DNA of 6,254 bases from positions 1 to 6,254 of the forward strand of contig MNXO01000179.1 in assembly GCA_001872995.1 (NCBI GenBank), written 5' to 3'. A program made the position numbers and the translations under genes. The notes under the pieces were generated by a model. The model saw nothing but the letters and a program-made list of their open reading frames with translations. It searched no databases and was not told where the DNA came from. The stretch comes from Bacteroidetes bacterium CG2_30_32_10 (lineage in GTDB: Bacteria > Bacteroidota > Bacteroidia > Bacteroidales > CG2-30-32-10). This document shows positions 6,228-6,254 of this stretch, in pieces. Position 1 is the stretch's first letter, and each line of letters opens with the position of its first letter.

Positions 6228-6254
6228 GGTTAAAAAATTCATTAGGTGTTAAAA

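Overview
This AT-rich 6.25 kb window (roughly one third G+C by eye) most likely comes from a member of the Bacteroidota. The pointers are near-absence of Shine-Dalgarno sequences before the starts, A/T-rich start contexts, candidate TTTG / TAnnTTTG-type promoter elements, and a gene complement typical of that phylum: a two-domain GT4 glycosyltransferase beside a GH130 enzyme, and an AI-2E-family permease beside a small helical protein. The class is not decidable from this sequence alone. No RNA genes, insertion sequences, CRISPR arrays or phage genes were seen.

Layout. Positions 1-141 are a non-coding leader holding a 10-bp direct repeat and weak promoter candidates. Positions 142-1056 (+) encode a complete NudC-type NAD(H) diphosphatase. 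Positions 1057-1240 separate two convergent genes and contain an imperfect hairpin that may end transcription from both sides. Everything from 6162 back to 1241 lies on the minus strand and looks like one four-gene operon. Its order of transcription is: a 132-residue uncharacterised helical protein; an AI-2E/PerM-family membrane protein (4-nt overlap, GTG start); a GH130 glycoside phosphorylase or hydrolase (44-nt gap); and a 777-residue GT4 glycosyltransferase with a C-terminal six-hairpin-like domain (26-nt overlap). Positions 6163-6254 are the probable promoter region of this operon.

How the genes may work together. GH130 enzymes act mainly on beta-mannosides, by phosphorolysis or hydrolysis, with no signal peptide here and so probably in the cytoplasm. 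The adjoining protein joins a GT4 transferase to an (alpha/alpha)6-type domain rich in conserved acidic and aromatic residues. The overlap of these two genes suggests a dedicated make-and-break pathway for a mannose-containing glycan, which could be an intracellular reserve, an osmolyte or an envelope glycan. The permease and small helical protein upstream form a tight translational pair and may belong to the same envelope or osmotic response. That link rests only on operon layout. The GT4-GH130 pair is the most interesting part of the window because its product cannot be deduced from known families. NudC, on the other strand, is an ordinary housekeeping gene and probably unrelated.
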